A stretch of DNA of 64,000 nt. Origin: Qipengyuania pacifica. Its GTDB lineage: Bacteria; Pseudomonadota; Alphaproteobacteria; Sphingomonadales; Sphingomonadaceae. The DNA is taken from contig NZ_JAHWXO010000001.1 of the NCBI RefSeq assembly GCF_019857205.1, positions 434,001 through 498,000 on the forward strand, read 5' to 3'. Below the pieces are notes generated by a model. That model searched no databases. It saw nothing but the letters and a program-made list of their open reading frames with translations, and was not told the DNA's origin. Both the position numbers and the translations under genes were made by a program. Position 1 is the stretch's first letter. Each line of letters starts with the position of its first letter. Positions 16,530 through 24,447 of this stretch are shown piece after piece.

Positions 16530-18299
16530 ATGAGCGGGATCGCAGGCGCATATCAATCCTTGAAAGATGTCTTCGGCTTCGACGGATTTCGCGGTCGGCA
16601 GGAGGATGTCGTCACGCGCATCCTGGCTGGCGCATCGACGCTGGCGGTGATGCCGACCGGCGCGGGGAAATCGCTGACCTACCAGCTGCCCGCCGTGATG
16701 CTGCCGGGTACCTGCGTGGTGATCAGCCCGCTGATCGCGCTGATGCACGACCAGCTTCGCAGCGCGCGCGCCAATGGCATCCGCGCGGCCACGCTGACCA
16801 GCGCCGATGCCGACTGGCGCGAAACGCAGGATGCCTTCCGGGCCGGCGAGCTGGATCTTCTGTACGTCGCGCCGGAACGGGCGAGCCAGCCGGCCTTTCG
16901 CGAATTCCTGAGTTCTGCGCCGCTGTGCCTGTTCGCGATCGACGAGGCCCACTGCGTATCCGAATGGGGCCACGATTTCCGTCCCGATTACCGGATGCTG
17001 CGCGGCCTGATGGACGCTTTTCCGCAGGTGCCGCGGCTGGCGCTGACCGCGACGGCGGATCGCCAGACGCGTGCCGATGTCATGGCGCAGCTCGGCATAG
17101 CGGAGGACGGGCTGGTACTGGCGGGGTTCGACCGGCCCAATATCCGTTATGCGATCCGCCATCGCGACAATCCGGTGCGGCAGCTGACCAATCTGATGGA
17201 AAGCGAGCCGGGGCCAGGGATCGTCTATGCCCAGACCCGGCGCAAGGTCGAGGATCTGGCGGACAAGCTGGCAGCGGCGACCGGGCGGGCCGTGCGGCCC
17301 TATCACGCAGGGCTGGATGCTGAGGTGCGCGCGGCGAACCAGAGCGCCTTCGTTGCCAGCGAGGACATGGTGATCGTGGCCACGGTCGCCTTTGGCATGG
17401 GGATCGATAAACCGGATGTGCGCTTCGTCGCCCATGTCGGCGTGCCCAAGTCCATCGAAGGCTATTATCAGGAAACGGGCCGTGCCGGCCGCGACGGCGA
17501 TCCCAGTCAGGCGGTCATGTTCTGGGGTGCGGGGGATTTCGCCACCGCGCGCCAGCGGCTGGCCGAGGTGGACGAGACGCGCCGGGCGGCAGAGCGGACG
17601 CGGCTCGACGCGCTGGCGGGACTGGTGGAGACGGCCGAATGCCGCAGGGCCGTGCTGCTGCGGCATTTCGGCGAACACCCGCCGGCAAGCTGCGGAAATT
17701 GCGACAATTGCCTGGAGCAGCCCGATGTAACCGATGCGACCGAACTGGCGCGCAAGCTGCTGTCGGCGGTCTATCGCACCGGACAGAGCTTCGGCATGGG
17801 GCATCTGCAGAAGGTACTGACCGGGAGCGAGGACGAGCGGGTCCGCCAGCGCGGCCATGACCGGCTGAGCGTGTTCGGCATCGTCGAACCGGCAGAAGCC
17901 GTCATGCTGCAGCCGCTGTCCCGGGCCTTGCAGGCGCGCGGCGACCTGGTGGCCAACGAGCATGGCGGACTGGCGCTGGGCGGATCGGCCCGTGCCATCC
18001 TGAAGGGGGAAAGCGCGGTACAGATCGTGGTGCCGCCCAAGCGCAGGCGCGGGCGACGCGGCGACATGACGCCCAACCCGGTCGGGGATCCCCTGTTCGA
18101 GGCCCTGCGCGCCCTGCGCAAGGAACTGGCCGAGGATGCACAGGTGCCGCCCTATGTCATCTTCCACGATTCAACCCTGCGCGAGATGGCGGCGGCACGA
18201 CCGGCCACGCTCGACCAGCTTGGCCGGTTGCCGGGCATCGGCGCCAAGAAACTGGAAGCCTATGGCGATCGCTTTCTGCGCGCGATCGAGCGCCATTAA
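16530..18299 (+). CDS. recQ: ATP-dependent DNA helicase RecQ
   Basis: Unwinds DNA 3' to 5' in recombination repair and at stalled forks. The 589-residue protein has the full RecQ layout: Walker A MPTGAGKSLTYQLP near residue 40, the DEAHC box near residue 138, helicase motif QETGRAGRDG, a zinc-binding region (CRRAVLLRHF then CGNCDNC), a winged helix and a C-terminal HRDC domain with PGIGAKKLEAYGDRFL. I chose the ATG at 16530 (MSGIAGAY) as it matches the family start; the frame is open a further 16 codons upstream. Length is normal. Confidence 0.96.
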   Translation: MSGIAGAYQSLKDVFGFDGFRGRQEDVVTRILAGASTLAVMPTGAGKSLTYQLPAVMLPGTCVVISPLIALMHDQLRSARANGIRAATLTSADADWRETQDAFRAGELDLLYVAPERASQPAFREFLSSAPLCLFAIDEAHCVSEWGHDFRPDYRMLRGLMDAFPQVPRLALTATADRQTRADVMAQLGIAEDGLVLAGFDRPNIRYAIRHRDNPVRQLTNLMESEPGPGIVYAQTRRKVEDLADKLAAATGRAVRPYHAGLDAEVRAANQSAFVASEDMVIVATVAFGMGIDKPDVRFVAHVGVPKSIEGYYQETGRAGRDGDPSQAVMFWGAGDFATARQRLAEVDETRRAAERTRLDALAGLVETAECRRAVLLRHFGEHPPASCGNCDNCLEQPDVTDATELARKLLSAVYRTGQSFGMGHLQKVLTGSEDERVRQRGHDRLSVFGIVEPAEAVMLQPLSRALQARGDLVANEHGGLALGGSARAILKGESAVQIVVPPKRRRGRRGDMTPNPVGDPLFEALRALRKELAEDAQVPPYVIFHDSTLREMAAARPATLDQLGRLPGIGAKKLEAYGDRFLRAIERH

Positions 18300-18309
18300 C
18301 GGGACCCGA

Positions 18310-18356
18310 TTGACGGAATTCATCGGCTGATATAAATATGATATCATAATTATATC
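18310..18356 (+). promoter_or_regulatory. Promoter with a 28-bp palindromic operator for the SPFH module
   Basis: Positions 18329-18356 form a 28-bp palindrome with a single mismatched pair and a perfect 12-bp core TATGATATCATA. TTGACG at 18310-18315 is a good -35 element, and TATAAA at 18331-18336 (spacer 15, somewhat short) or TAAATA at 18333-18338 (spacer 17) could be the -10, so the palindrome would cover the -10 region. GAAGGAG follows directly as the ribosome site for the ATG at 18373. The AT-rich block stands out sharply from the GC-rich surroundings. The cognate regulator is unknown. Confidence 0.65.
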
Positions 18357-18372
18357 GAAGGAGTGATTCGTC

Positions 18373-19287
18373 ATGTCGGTGGAATTCAAGGGGATGAATA
18401 CGAGCACCGAGCGAGCGGGGTCGAGCTTCAGCGGCTATCCCATGCTGCTGTTCATTCTGGCCCTGCTGGTGCTGGTTGTCTGGAACGTGGCGGGGAACAT
18501 CCCGCCGGACGGTGCGGCCAAGGCCGTGAAGCTGACCTTTGTCGGGCTGATCATCTTCCCGCTGCTGGTGCTGGCATTTCTGGCAGCCGGGTTCTTCATG
18601 ATCCAGCCCAATCAGGCGACCGTGATTACCCTGTTCGGCGAATATCGCGGGACCGAACGGCGCGAAGGGCTGCGCTGGGTGTGGCCCTGGATGATGAAGA
18701 ACAAGATGTCCGTTCGCGCGCACAACATCCATTCCGAACGGGTGAAGATCAACGATCTGCGCGGCAATCCCATCGAGATCGCCTGCAACGTGGTGTGGCG
18801 GGTGGCCGATACCGCGCAGGCGAGTTTCGATGTCGACGATTACAAGGAATTCGTGAACATCCAGATCGAGGCGGGCCTGCGCACGGTCGGTTCGCGCCAT
18901 CCCTATGACGATTTCGAAAACGAGGAAGTCACGCTGCGCGGCAGCGCTGATGTCATCAATCGCGAACTGCTGGAGGAGCTGAACGACCGGCTGAAAGTCG
19001 CCGGCATACTGGTGGACGAGGCGGGGCTTACGCATCTTGCCTATGCCAGCGAAATCGCCAGCGCCATGCTGAAACGTCAGCAGGCCGATGCGATCATCGC
19101 CGCGCGGGCCAAGATCGTGCTTGGCGCGGTGGGCATGGTGGAAGATGCCCTGATCAAACTGTCGCAGGACAATATCGTCGAGATGGACGATGAACGCCGC
19201 GCCGCCATGGTCAGCAACCTCATGGTCGTGCTGTGCGGCGAAAAGGAAGCGCATCCCGTGGTGAACGCGGGCACGCTGTACCAGTAG
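18373..19287 (+). CDS. SPFH/Band 7 domain membrane protein
   Basis: A 304-residue protein with two N-terminal membrane helices (about residues 22-42 and 54-76) followed by an SPFH (prohibitin/stomatin/flotillin-like) domain starting at MIQPNQATVITLFGEYRGTERREGL. Such proteins oligomerise in the inner membrane and organise membrane domains or membrane proteases. The C-terminal part has a helical region with ASEIASAMLKRQQADAIIAARAKIVLGAVGMVEDAL, as in the broad SPFH group with unknown partner. A strong ribosome site (GAAGGAG) precedes the ATG. It is first in a three-gene unit with a ribbon-helix-helix protein and a small membrane protein. Confidence 0.88.
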   Translation: MSVEFKGMNTSTERAGSSFSGYPMLLFILALLVLVVWNVAGNIPPDGAAKAVKLTFVGLIIFPLLVLAFLAAGFFMIQPNQATVITLFGEYRGTERREGLRWVWPWMMKNKMSVRAHNIHSERVKINDLRGNPIEIACNVVWRVADTAQASFDVDDYKEFVNIQIEAGLRTVGSRHPYDDFENEEVTLRGSADVINRELLEELNDRLKVAGILVDEAGLTHLAYASEIASAMLKRQQADAIIAARAKIVLGAVGMVEDALIKLSQDNIVEMDDERRAAMVSNLMVVLCGEKEAHPVVNAGTLYQ

Positions 19288-19309
19288 GCGGGCCGGGCGG
19301 AACGCTGTC

Positions 19310-19501
19310 ATGAAGAAGAAGGCCTTTGCCCTGCGTCTCGACCCGGCAGTCCATGCCGCGGTCGAGCGCCTGGCCGCGGCCGAACTGCGCAGCGCGAATG
19401 CCCAGATCGAGATGCTGCTGCGCGAAGCGCTGGAGAAGCGCGGCATCGATGTCGGCGTGAGCAAGGCGCCGAGGCGCGGACGACCGGCGAAGGAGGACTG
19501 A
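19310..19501 (+). CDS. Arc-type ribbon-helix-helix DNA-binding protein
   Basis: A 63-residue protein with the Arc/CopG pattern: a short basic beta strand (KKKAFALRLDPAVH) followed by two helices (AAVERLAAAELRSANAQIEMLLREALEKRG) and a basic tail with an AT-hook-like RRGRPAK. Such proteins bind DNA as dimers. It starts 22 bp after the SPFH gene and ends 1 bp before the next gene, so it is probably expressed with both. It may be the regulator that binds the palindrome upstream of the SPFH gene, but this is only inference; no toxin gene is adjacent. Confidence 0.78.
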   Translation: MKKKAFALRLDPAVHAAVERLAAAELRSANAQIEMLLREALEKRGIDVGVSKAPRRGRPAKED

Positions 19502-19502
19502 C

Positions 19503-19760
19503 ATGGACGACGGCAAGCCATGGTTCGCGCAGAAGCGGTATGGGTATGGCGCAGGCCTGCCCATCGCCTGGCAGGGCTGGGCCGTGCTGGGGGCATGGTC
19601 GCTGGCCCTGCTGACCGGCATCGGGCTGGCCGCATGGGACGAGGACGTTGGCCTGATCGCGGGCCTTGCATTGATAGTTCCCGCAACCGCCGCGCTGATC
19701 TATGCAAGCGCGATCAAGACCCGCGGCGGATGGCGCTGGCGGTGGGGCGGCGACGACTGA
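19503..19760 (+). CDS. Small membrane protein, function unknown
   Basis: An 85-residue protein with two hydrophobic segments (AVLGAWSLALLTGIGLAAW and VGLIAGLALIVPATAALIYA) between a polar N terminus (DDGKPWFAQKRYGYG) and a C-terminal Trp/Arg-rich tail. I do not recognise a named family. It follows the ribbon-helix-helix gene after 1 bp, and AAGGAGG lies 5 bases before the ATG. Its place in the SPFH unit suggests a role in the same membrane process. Confidence 0.72.
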   Translation: MDDGKPWFAQKRYGYGAGLPIAWQGWAVLGAWSLALLTGIGLAAWDEDVGLIAGLALIVPATAALIYASAIKTRGGWRWRWGGDD

Positions 19761-19764
19761 CGCC

Positions 19765-19783
19765 GTTACCTAAGGGGGGTAAC
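19765..19783. other. Inverted repeat before the beta-helix protein gene
   Basis: GTTACC (19765-19770) and GGTAAC (19778-19783) are perfect inverses 7 bp apart and enclose the G-rich stretch that would otherwise serve as ribosome site for the ATG at 19792. It may be an operator or a small mRNA hairpin. Confidence 0.35.
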
Positions 19784-19791
19784 TTATCTCG

Positions 19792-20808
19792 ATGTTAACC
19801 ATCAAATCCTATGTCGGGACGATGATGTCTCCCTTCGTCTCGCCCGCTTCGCGTCTGCCACGCTGGCTCCTGGCCGCAGTCGGCGTTGCCGCGGTGGGGG
19901 CCATTCCGCTGGCTGCGCTGCTTGCCCAGGGCGGCGGCGCGAGCAGTTTTACCGTGCTCGAAACGGGCCGCGGATACGGATCGCTGCAGGAAGCGGTCGA
20001 CGCGATCGGCGACCGCGAAGGCACCGTGATCATCGCCCCCGGCAACTGGAGCGAATGCGCGGTACAGAGCGAAGGCGTGGTCCATTTCCGCGCCGCCGAA
20101 GCGGGCAAGGCCCTGCTTGGCGGGCAGGCCTGCGAAGGCAAGGCGGCACTGGTCCTGCGCGGCCGCGGGGCGACCGTCGACGGCCTGGTCTTCGCCGATC
20201 TGGCGGTGGACGACGGCAATGGTGCCGGTATCCGGCTGGAGCAAGGCCCGCTGCGCGTTTCGCAAAGCTGGTTCCGCGACAGCCAGCAGGGCATCCTCAC
20301 CGCGAACGGCGTCGACAGCGAACTGGTGGTCGACAAATCGACCTTCACCCGCCTCGGCACCTGCGAGAATTCGGCCGGTTGTGCGCATTCGATCTATGCC
20401 GGCGATTACGGCACGGTCACGGTGACCCGCAGCCGGTTCGAACAGGGCACGGGCGGCCACTATCTCAAATCGCGCGCATCGCGCACCGTGGTCGAAGATT
20501 CCAGCTTCGACGATTCGCAGGGCCGCGCGACCAACTATCTCATCGACCTGCCCAATGGCGGCACCGGTTCGATCCGCGGCAACTGGTTCGTGCAGGGGCG
20601 CGACAAGGAAAACTGGTCGACCATGATCGCCGTGGGCGCGGAAGGCGCGAATTACAGTTCGAACGGTCTCGTCATTGCGGGCAACGAAGCGCGGCTGGTG
20701 CCGGGCCTGTCGCGCAACCCGGCCTTCGTGGCGGACTGGACGGGCGACGATATCGTCATGAGGGACAACCAGCTCGGCAGCGGCATCAGGGCGTTCGAGA
20801 AACGCTGA
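19792..20808 (+). CDS. Exported right-handed parallel beta-helix protein
   Basis: A 338-residue protein. After an N-terminal hydrophobic anchor or signal segment (WLLAAVGVAAVGAIPLAALLAQ, about residues 22-43) comes a pectate-lyase-like right-handed beta-helix: periodic short strands such as SLQEAVDAIGDREGTVIIAPGNW, ATVDGLVFADLAVDDGNG and SRFEQGTGGHYLKSRASRTVVEDS. These folds occur in polysaccharide-active enzymes and in adhesins; I cannot identify a catalytic set, so activity is unassigned. ATGs at 19822 and 19825 are alternative starts and may fit the signal better. The gene stands alone. Confidence 0.75.
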   Translation: MLTIKSYVGTMMSPFVSPASRLPRWLLAAVGVAAVGAIPLAALLAQGGGASSFTVLETGRGYGSLQEAVDAIGDREGTVIIAPGNWSECAVQSEGVVHFRAAEAGKALLGGQACEGKAALVLRGRGATVDGLVFADLAVDDGNGAGIRLEQGPLRVSQSWFRDSQQGILTANGVDSELVVDKSTFTRLGTCENSAGCAHSIYAGDYGTVTVTRSRFEQGTGGHYLKSRASRTVVEDSSFDDSQGRATNYLIDLPNGGTGSIRGNWFVQGRDKENWSTMIAVGAEGANYSSNGLVIAGNEARLVPGLSRNPAFVADWTGDDIVMRDNQLGSGIRAFEKR

Positions 20809-20830
20809 TACTGCGCGCCCGCGCCGCTGG

Positions 20831-21799
20831 TCAGAGGAGATGTCCCGACCGGTCGCGCTTGGTGGCGAGATAATCGGTATTGTGCGGATTGTCCGGCAGG
20901 GCATGCGGCACGCGCTCTGCGACATGGACGCCCTCTGCCTCGAGCGCGCGGACCTTGGCCGGATTGTTCGTCATCAGGCGGATCGTGCCGATCCCCAGCA
21001 GATCGAGCATGCGGGCCGCAGTCGGGAAATCGCGCGCTTCGTCCGGCAGGCCCAGCCGCGTGTTGGCATCGACCGTATCGAAGCCCTGGTCCTGGAGCCG
21101 ATAGGCCCGCAGCTTGTTGATGATGCCGATGCCGCGCCCTTCCTGACGCATGTACAGCAGCACGCCCCAGCCGCCCCTGCCGGCTTCTGCGGCCATGGCA
21201 TGCAGGGCCGCATCGAGCTGCGGGCCGCAATCGCATTTGAGACTGCCGAGGATGTCGCCCGTCAGGCATTCGGAATGCAGGCGCACCAGCGGCGTGCGGT
21301 CCGCCGACTGTTCGCCGATGACGAGTGCGACATGCTCGCGCGTGTCGTCGGGACTGCGAAATGCGACGATGCGCGCATCTTCCGCCGCCGCCACCGGCAG
21401 CCGGGCCCGCGTCGCGATCTGCAGGCGGGATGCATCGGCGAATGCGGCCACATCGCCAGCCGAAAGCGATACGGCTTCACCCGCGCCCTGCGGATCGACC
21501 AGGAAGGCGGGAAGCACGCCGGCCATGCGGGCGAGTTCCAGCGCCGCCCTGGCCTGCGTTTCCCAGCCGAGCGGGAGGGCTTTGAACGGACCCTTGAGGG
21601 GGTTCTGCATGTCGAGCGCGGGATCGGCGACGGCAAGGGCCGCCGGCAGATCGAAGGCCTGCGCCCCGCGCATCAGCACCGGCTGGCGCGGCGCCGCCGC
21701 TTCGCGCTGGTTGGCCAGCTTCAACGTGGTCGCACGCGTGGCGGAGATCAGCATCGCCTCGCCCGTCATTTCGCCAAAGGCCGTTTCGACGGGCTGCAA
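20831..21799 (-). CDS. ribA: GTP cyclohydrolase II
   Basis: Opens GTP to start riboflavin synthesis. The zinc site HSECLTGDILGSLKCDCGPQ holds its three cysteines; the catalytic loop MRQEGRGIGIINKLRAY and the NTRLGLPDEARDF region are intact. The DHBP synthase domain seen in many RibBA fusions is absent. The TTG at 21799 is the first conventional start, giving 322 residues. But the frame is open upstream and encodes a family-like AQAVDALRHGWPLAIEG segment, with a CTG at 21889 that overlaps the xth stop and has GGAG 8 nt before it; I think that CTG is the real start (352 residues). Coupled to xth. Confidence 0.93.
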   Translation of the reverse strand: MQPVETAFGEMTGEAMLISATRATTLKLANQREAAAPRQPVLMRGAQAFDLPAALAVADPALDMQNPLKGPFKALPLGWETQARAALELARMAGVLPAFLVDPQGAGEAVSLSAGDVAAFADASRLQIATRARLPVAAAEDARIVAFRSPDDTREHVALVIGEQSADRTPLVRLHSECLTGDILGSLKCDCGPQLDAALHAMAAEAGRGGWGVLLYMRQEGRGIGIINKLRAYRLQDQGFDTVDANTRLGLPDEARDFPTAARMLDLLGIGTIRLMTNNPAKVRALEAEGVHVAERVPHALPDNPHNTDYLATKRDRSGHLL

Positions 21800-21885
21800 C
21801 AGCGGCGCGCCTTCGATCGCCAGCGGCCAGCCATGGCGCAGCGCATCGACGGCCTGCGCAGCGCGGCGCGAAGGCGAGCCTGCGC

Positions 21886-22677
21886 TCAGAGCGCGAACTC
21901 CGTCACCAGCGGAACATGGTCGGACGGTTTTTCCCAGTCGCGGGCATATTCATGGACCGAGTGGCCGACAGCCTGTTTCGCCAGTTCGGGGCTTGCCCAC
22001 ATATGGTCGAGCCGGCGCCCGCGATCGTTCGTCTTCCAGTCTTTCGAGCGATAGCTCCACCAGCTGTAATAGCGATCGGGCGCCTTGATGTGTTCACGTC
22101 CGATATCGGACCAGCCATGCGCGTCCATGAAGCGCTGCAGGCTTTCGACCTCGACCGGCGTATGACTGACCACCTTGAGCAATTGCTTGTGGTTCCACAC
22201 ATCGCTTTCGAGCGGGGCGATGTTGAAATCGCCGACGATCAGCGTGGGCCGGTCGATCGCGTCGGCCCAGCGGGTCATGCGTTCGAGAAAGTCGAGCTTC
22301 TGGCCGAACTTGTGGTTTACCTCCCGGTCAGGCTCGTCGCCGCCGGCAGGAACGTAGACGTTTTCCACGATCATGCCCTGATGTTCGGGCAACTCCACCC
22401 CGACATGACGGGCTTCGCCATTGTCCTGCCAGTCGTAACGGGAAAATTCCCTGAGCGGCGTGTTCGATACGGTCGCCACGCCGTGATAGCCTTTCTGGCC
22501 GTGCACCGCGAAATGTTCGTACCCCAGGGCGCGAAAGGCTTCGTAGGGGAACTGGTGTTCCTGACACTTGATCTCCTGCAGGCACAGGACGTCGGGCGCC
22601 TGCTCCTCGATGAAGCGGGCGACGATCGGCATCCGCAGACGAACCGAATTGATGTTCCAAGTAGCAACAGTGACCAT
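21886..22677 (-). CDS. xth: Exodeoxyribonuclease III
   Basis: A 263-residue apurinic/apyrimidinic endonuclease and 3' exonuclease of base excision repair. Family features are the start VTVATWNINSVRLR, the metal glutamate in CLQEIKCQ, the YHGVA motif, the GDFNIAP catalytic asparagine/aspartate motif, and the C-terminal SDHVPLV catalytic histidine. The ATG at 22677 gives the standard N terminus; the frame continues 12 codons upstream. The stop is overlapped by the likely start of ribA. It is divergent from the alkaline phosphatase gene. Confidence 0.95.
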   Translation of the reverse strand: MVTVATWNINSVRLRMPIVARFIEEQAPDVLCLQEIKCQEHQFPYEAFRALGYEHFAVHGQKGYHGVATVSNTPLREFSRYDWQDNGEARHVGVELPEHQGMIVENVYVPAGGDEPDREVNHKFGQKLDFLERMTRWADAIDRPTLIVGDFNIAPLESDVWNHKQLLKVVSHTPVEVESLQRFMDAHGWSDIGREHIKAPDRYYSWWSYRSKDWKTNDRGRRLDHMWASPELAKQAVGHSVHEYARDWEKPSDHVPLVTEFAL

Positions 22678-22779
22678 GCGCAGCGAGGTAGGCGAGCGCC
22701 CCTTTTCCCGCAAGCGTCACACTTTTGTCTTATGGGTCACTGATATACGACCTCACGAGTTTCATTCCGGAGATACTGC

Positions 22780-24210
22780 ATGATGTTCCGTTCGTTCTGT
22801 CTGGCGACCTGCGCCGCCACGCTGGCCCTGGGTGGCTGCACCGCGACAGTCGCGCAGGATGCGCCGCAGGCCGCCGCCGCCCCAGTGGCGGCGAGCGAAC
22901 AGCGGGCCAAAAACGTCATCCTGTTCATCGGCGACGGCATGGGGATTTCCACGGTTACCGCCGCGCGAATCTATGCCGGGCAGAAGCAGGGGCAGACGGG
23001 CGAGGAATATGTCCTGCCGTTCGAGAATTTCGATCATGTCGCGCTCGTAAAAACCTACAACAGCAATGCGCAGGTCCCCGACAGCGCCGGGACGGCCAGC
23101 GCCATGAACACGGGCGTGAAAACGAATATCGGCATGCTCGGCTTTGGCCCCGGGGCAACCCTTAGCGACTGCGCATCCGGCAAGGGGAACGAAGTGCCCC
23201 TGGTAAGCGAAGAGGCACGCGACAAAGGCAAGGCGCTCGGCATCGTCAGCACGGCCCGCATCACCCACGCCACCCCCGCAGCAGTCTATGCGCGCAGTGT
23301 CAGCCGGAACTGGGAGGGCGATTCGGAAATTCCCGAAGACCAGCGCGGCCTCGGCTGCATGGATATCGCCCGCCAACTCGTCGAGACGCCATTCGACGTC
23401 GCGCTCGGAGGCGGGAGCGCGGCCTTCTTCGGTGAAGGCAAGGGTGGCCGCAGGCTCGATGCAGGCGCAGATCTTCCCGGAGAGTGGACGGCGAAGACCG
23501 GCGGAACCTTCGTTACGAGCATGGACGAAATGACCGCCGCACCTGCAGGAAAGCCGCTGCTGGGTCTTTTCTCACCCAGCCACATGACGTTCACGGCGGA
23601 CCGCACGCCCGAAAGCACAGAGCCCACATTGACCGACATGACGGCCACGGCCGTGGGCCGGCTGCGCGCCGATCCGCAAGGATATTACCTGATGGTCGAA
23701 AGCGAGCGGATCGACCATGGTCACCATGCGGGCCAGGCCGGTTATGCGCTGGAAGAGGCCGTGGAATTCGCCCGCGCCATCCAGTGGGCGATCGACAACA
23801 CCGATCCCGAAGAAACGCTGATCCTGGTGACGGCGGATCACAGCCACGTGTTCACCATGGCGGGCTATCCCCGCCGGGGGAACGACATCCTCGGCCTGGT
23901 CGTGCCGCCCGCCGGTGGCGGGGAGGATGGCGATACGGGCGAAGGCCCCTCGCTCGCAGCGGATGGCAAGCCCTATACGACGCTGGGCTATGGCAACGGC
24001 CCCGGGGCGATAAAGCCCGGCGGTCGCGAAATGCCGGAAACCGGCGTCGCCGCGCATCAGCAGGCAGCCATTCCTACCGGTTCGGAAACCCATGGCGGCG
24101 AGGATGTGGCGCTCTATGCCAATGGCCCGGGGGCGCAGAACGTGCGCGGAGTGATGGAGCAGAACCTGATCTACGATGTGATTCGCAAGGCATTCGGCTG
24201 GGCCGACTGA
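22780..24210 (+). CDS. phoA: Alkaline phosphatase, exported lipoprotein
   Basis: A 476-residue periplasmic phosphomonoesterase. The N terminus is a lipoprotein-type signal (ATLALGGC, Cys at about position 20). The metal site IGDGMG and the catalytic serine in DSAGTASAMNTG are present, followed by later metal ligands in SERIDHGHH and VTADHSH, and a final THGGEDVALYANG. These identify the PhoA/alkaline phosphatase superfamily. It releases inorganic phosphate from phosphate esters. The region before the gene shows no clear PHO box. A strong terminator lies 29 bp after the stop. Confidence 0.93.
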   Translation: MMFRSFCLATCAATLALGGCTATVAQDAPQAAAAPVAASEQRAKNVILFIGDGMGISTVTAARIYAGQKQGQTGEEYVLPFENFDHVALVKTYNSNAQVPDSAGTASAMNTGVKTNIGMLGFGPGATLSDCASGKGNEVPLVSEEARDKGKALGIVSTARITHATPAAVYARSVSRNWEGDSEIPEDQRGLGCMDIARQLVETPFDVALGGGSAAFFGEGKGGRRLDAGADLPGEWTAKTGGTFVTSMDEMTAAPAGKPLLGLFSPSHMTFTADRTPESTEPTLTDMTATAVGRLRADPQGYYLMVESERIDHGHHAGQAGYALEEAVEFARAIQWAIDNTDPEETLILVTADHSHVFTMAGYPRRGNDILGLVVPPAGGGEDGDTGEGPSLAADGKPYTTLGYGNGPGAIKPGGREMPETGVAAHQQAAIPTGSETHGGEDVALYANGPGAQNVRGVMEQNLIYDVIRKAFGWAD

Positions 24211-24238
24211 TCGACGAATCGTCTGCGGGGGACACAAA

Positions 24239-24275
24239 AAACCCCCGCGCCGGGGGCATTGGCACGGGGGTTTCC
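24239..24275 (+). terminator. Rho-independent terminator after the alkaline phosphatase gene
   Basis: AAACCCCCG (24239-24247) pairs with CGGGGGTTT (24265-24273). Inside it, CCCCCG can instead pair with CGGGGG at 24251-24256, so two alternative hairpins exist. The following T-run is short. The rest of the 237-bp gap up to lolA shows nothing else I can name. Confidence 0.75.
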
Positions 24276-24447
24276 TGTGAGCGTTCGTCACGCTTGGAAC
24301 AAGATGAACTAGATGGAAGGGGTCAACAGGGGGGAAACCCGCTTCGCGTCATCTCGTGATTTGAAATCTAGGCGCGCCCCGCTTGCTGTTCAATGAACGC
24401 ATAGGGGCGGGATGTCGCATAGATGACACCTTTCGCCGCTGATCCGT

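Noticed and set aside
16125-18167. 680-residue open frame on the minus strand running through recQ into the lipoprotein gene
   Set aside because: It is antisense to recQ, which is unmistakable; only its last 95 residues, the real lipoprotein with its own strong ribosome site, are kept.
19310-19501. Ribbon-helix-helix gene as the antitoxin of a toxin-antitoxin pair
   Set aside because: The neighbouring products are an SPFH protein and a membrane protein, and no RelE, VapC, HicA or similar toxin is present.
24297-24309. GAAC-AAGAT-GAAC as a LexA box
   Set aside because: The spacer is 5 bp, not 7, and it lies between convergent gene ends where no promoter is expected.
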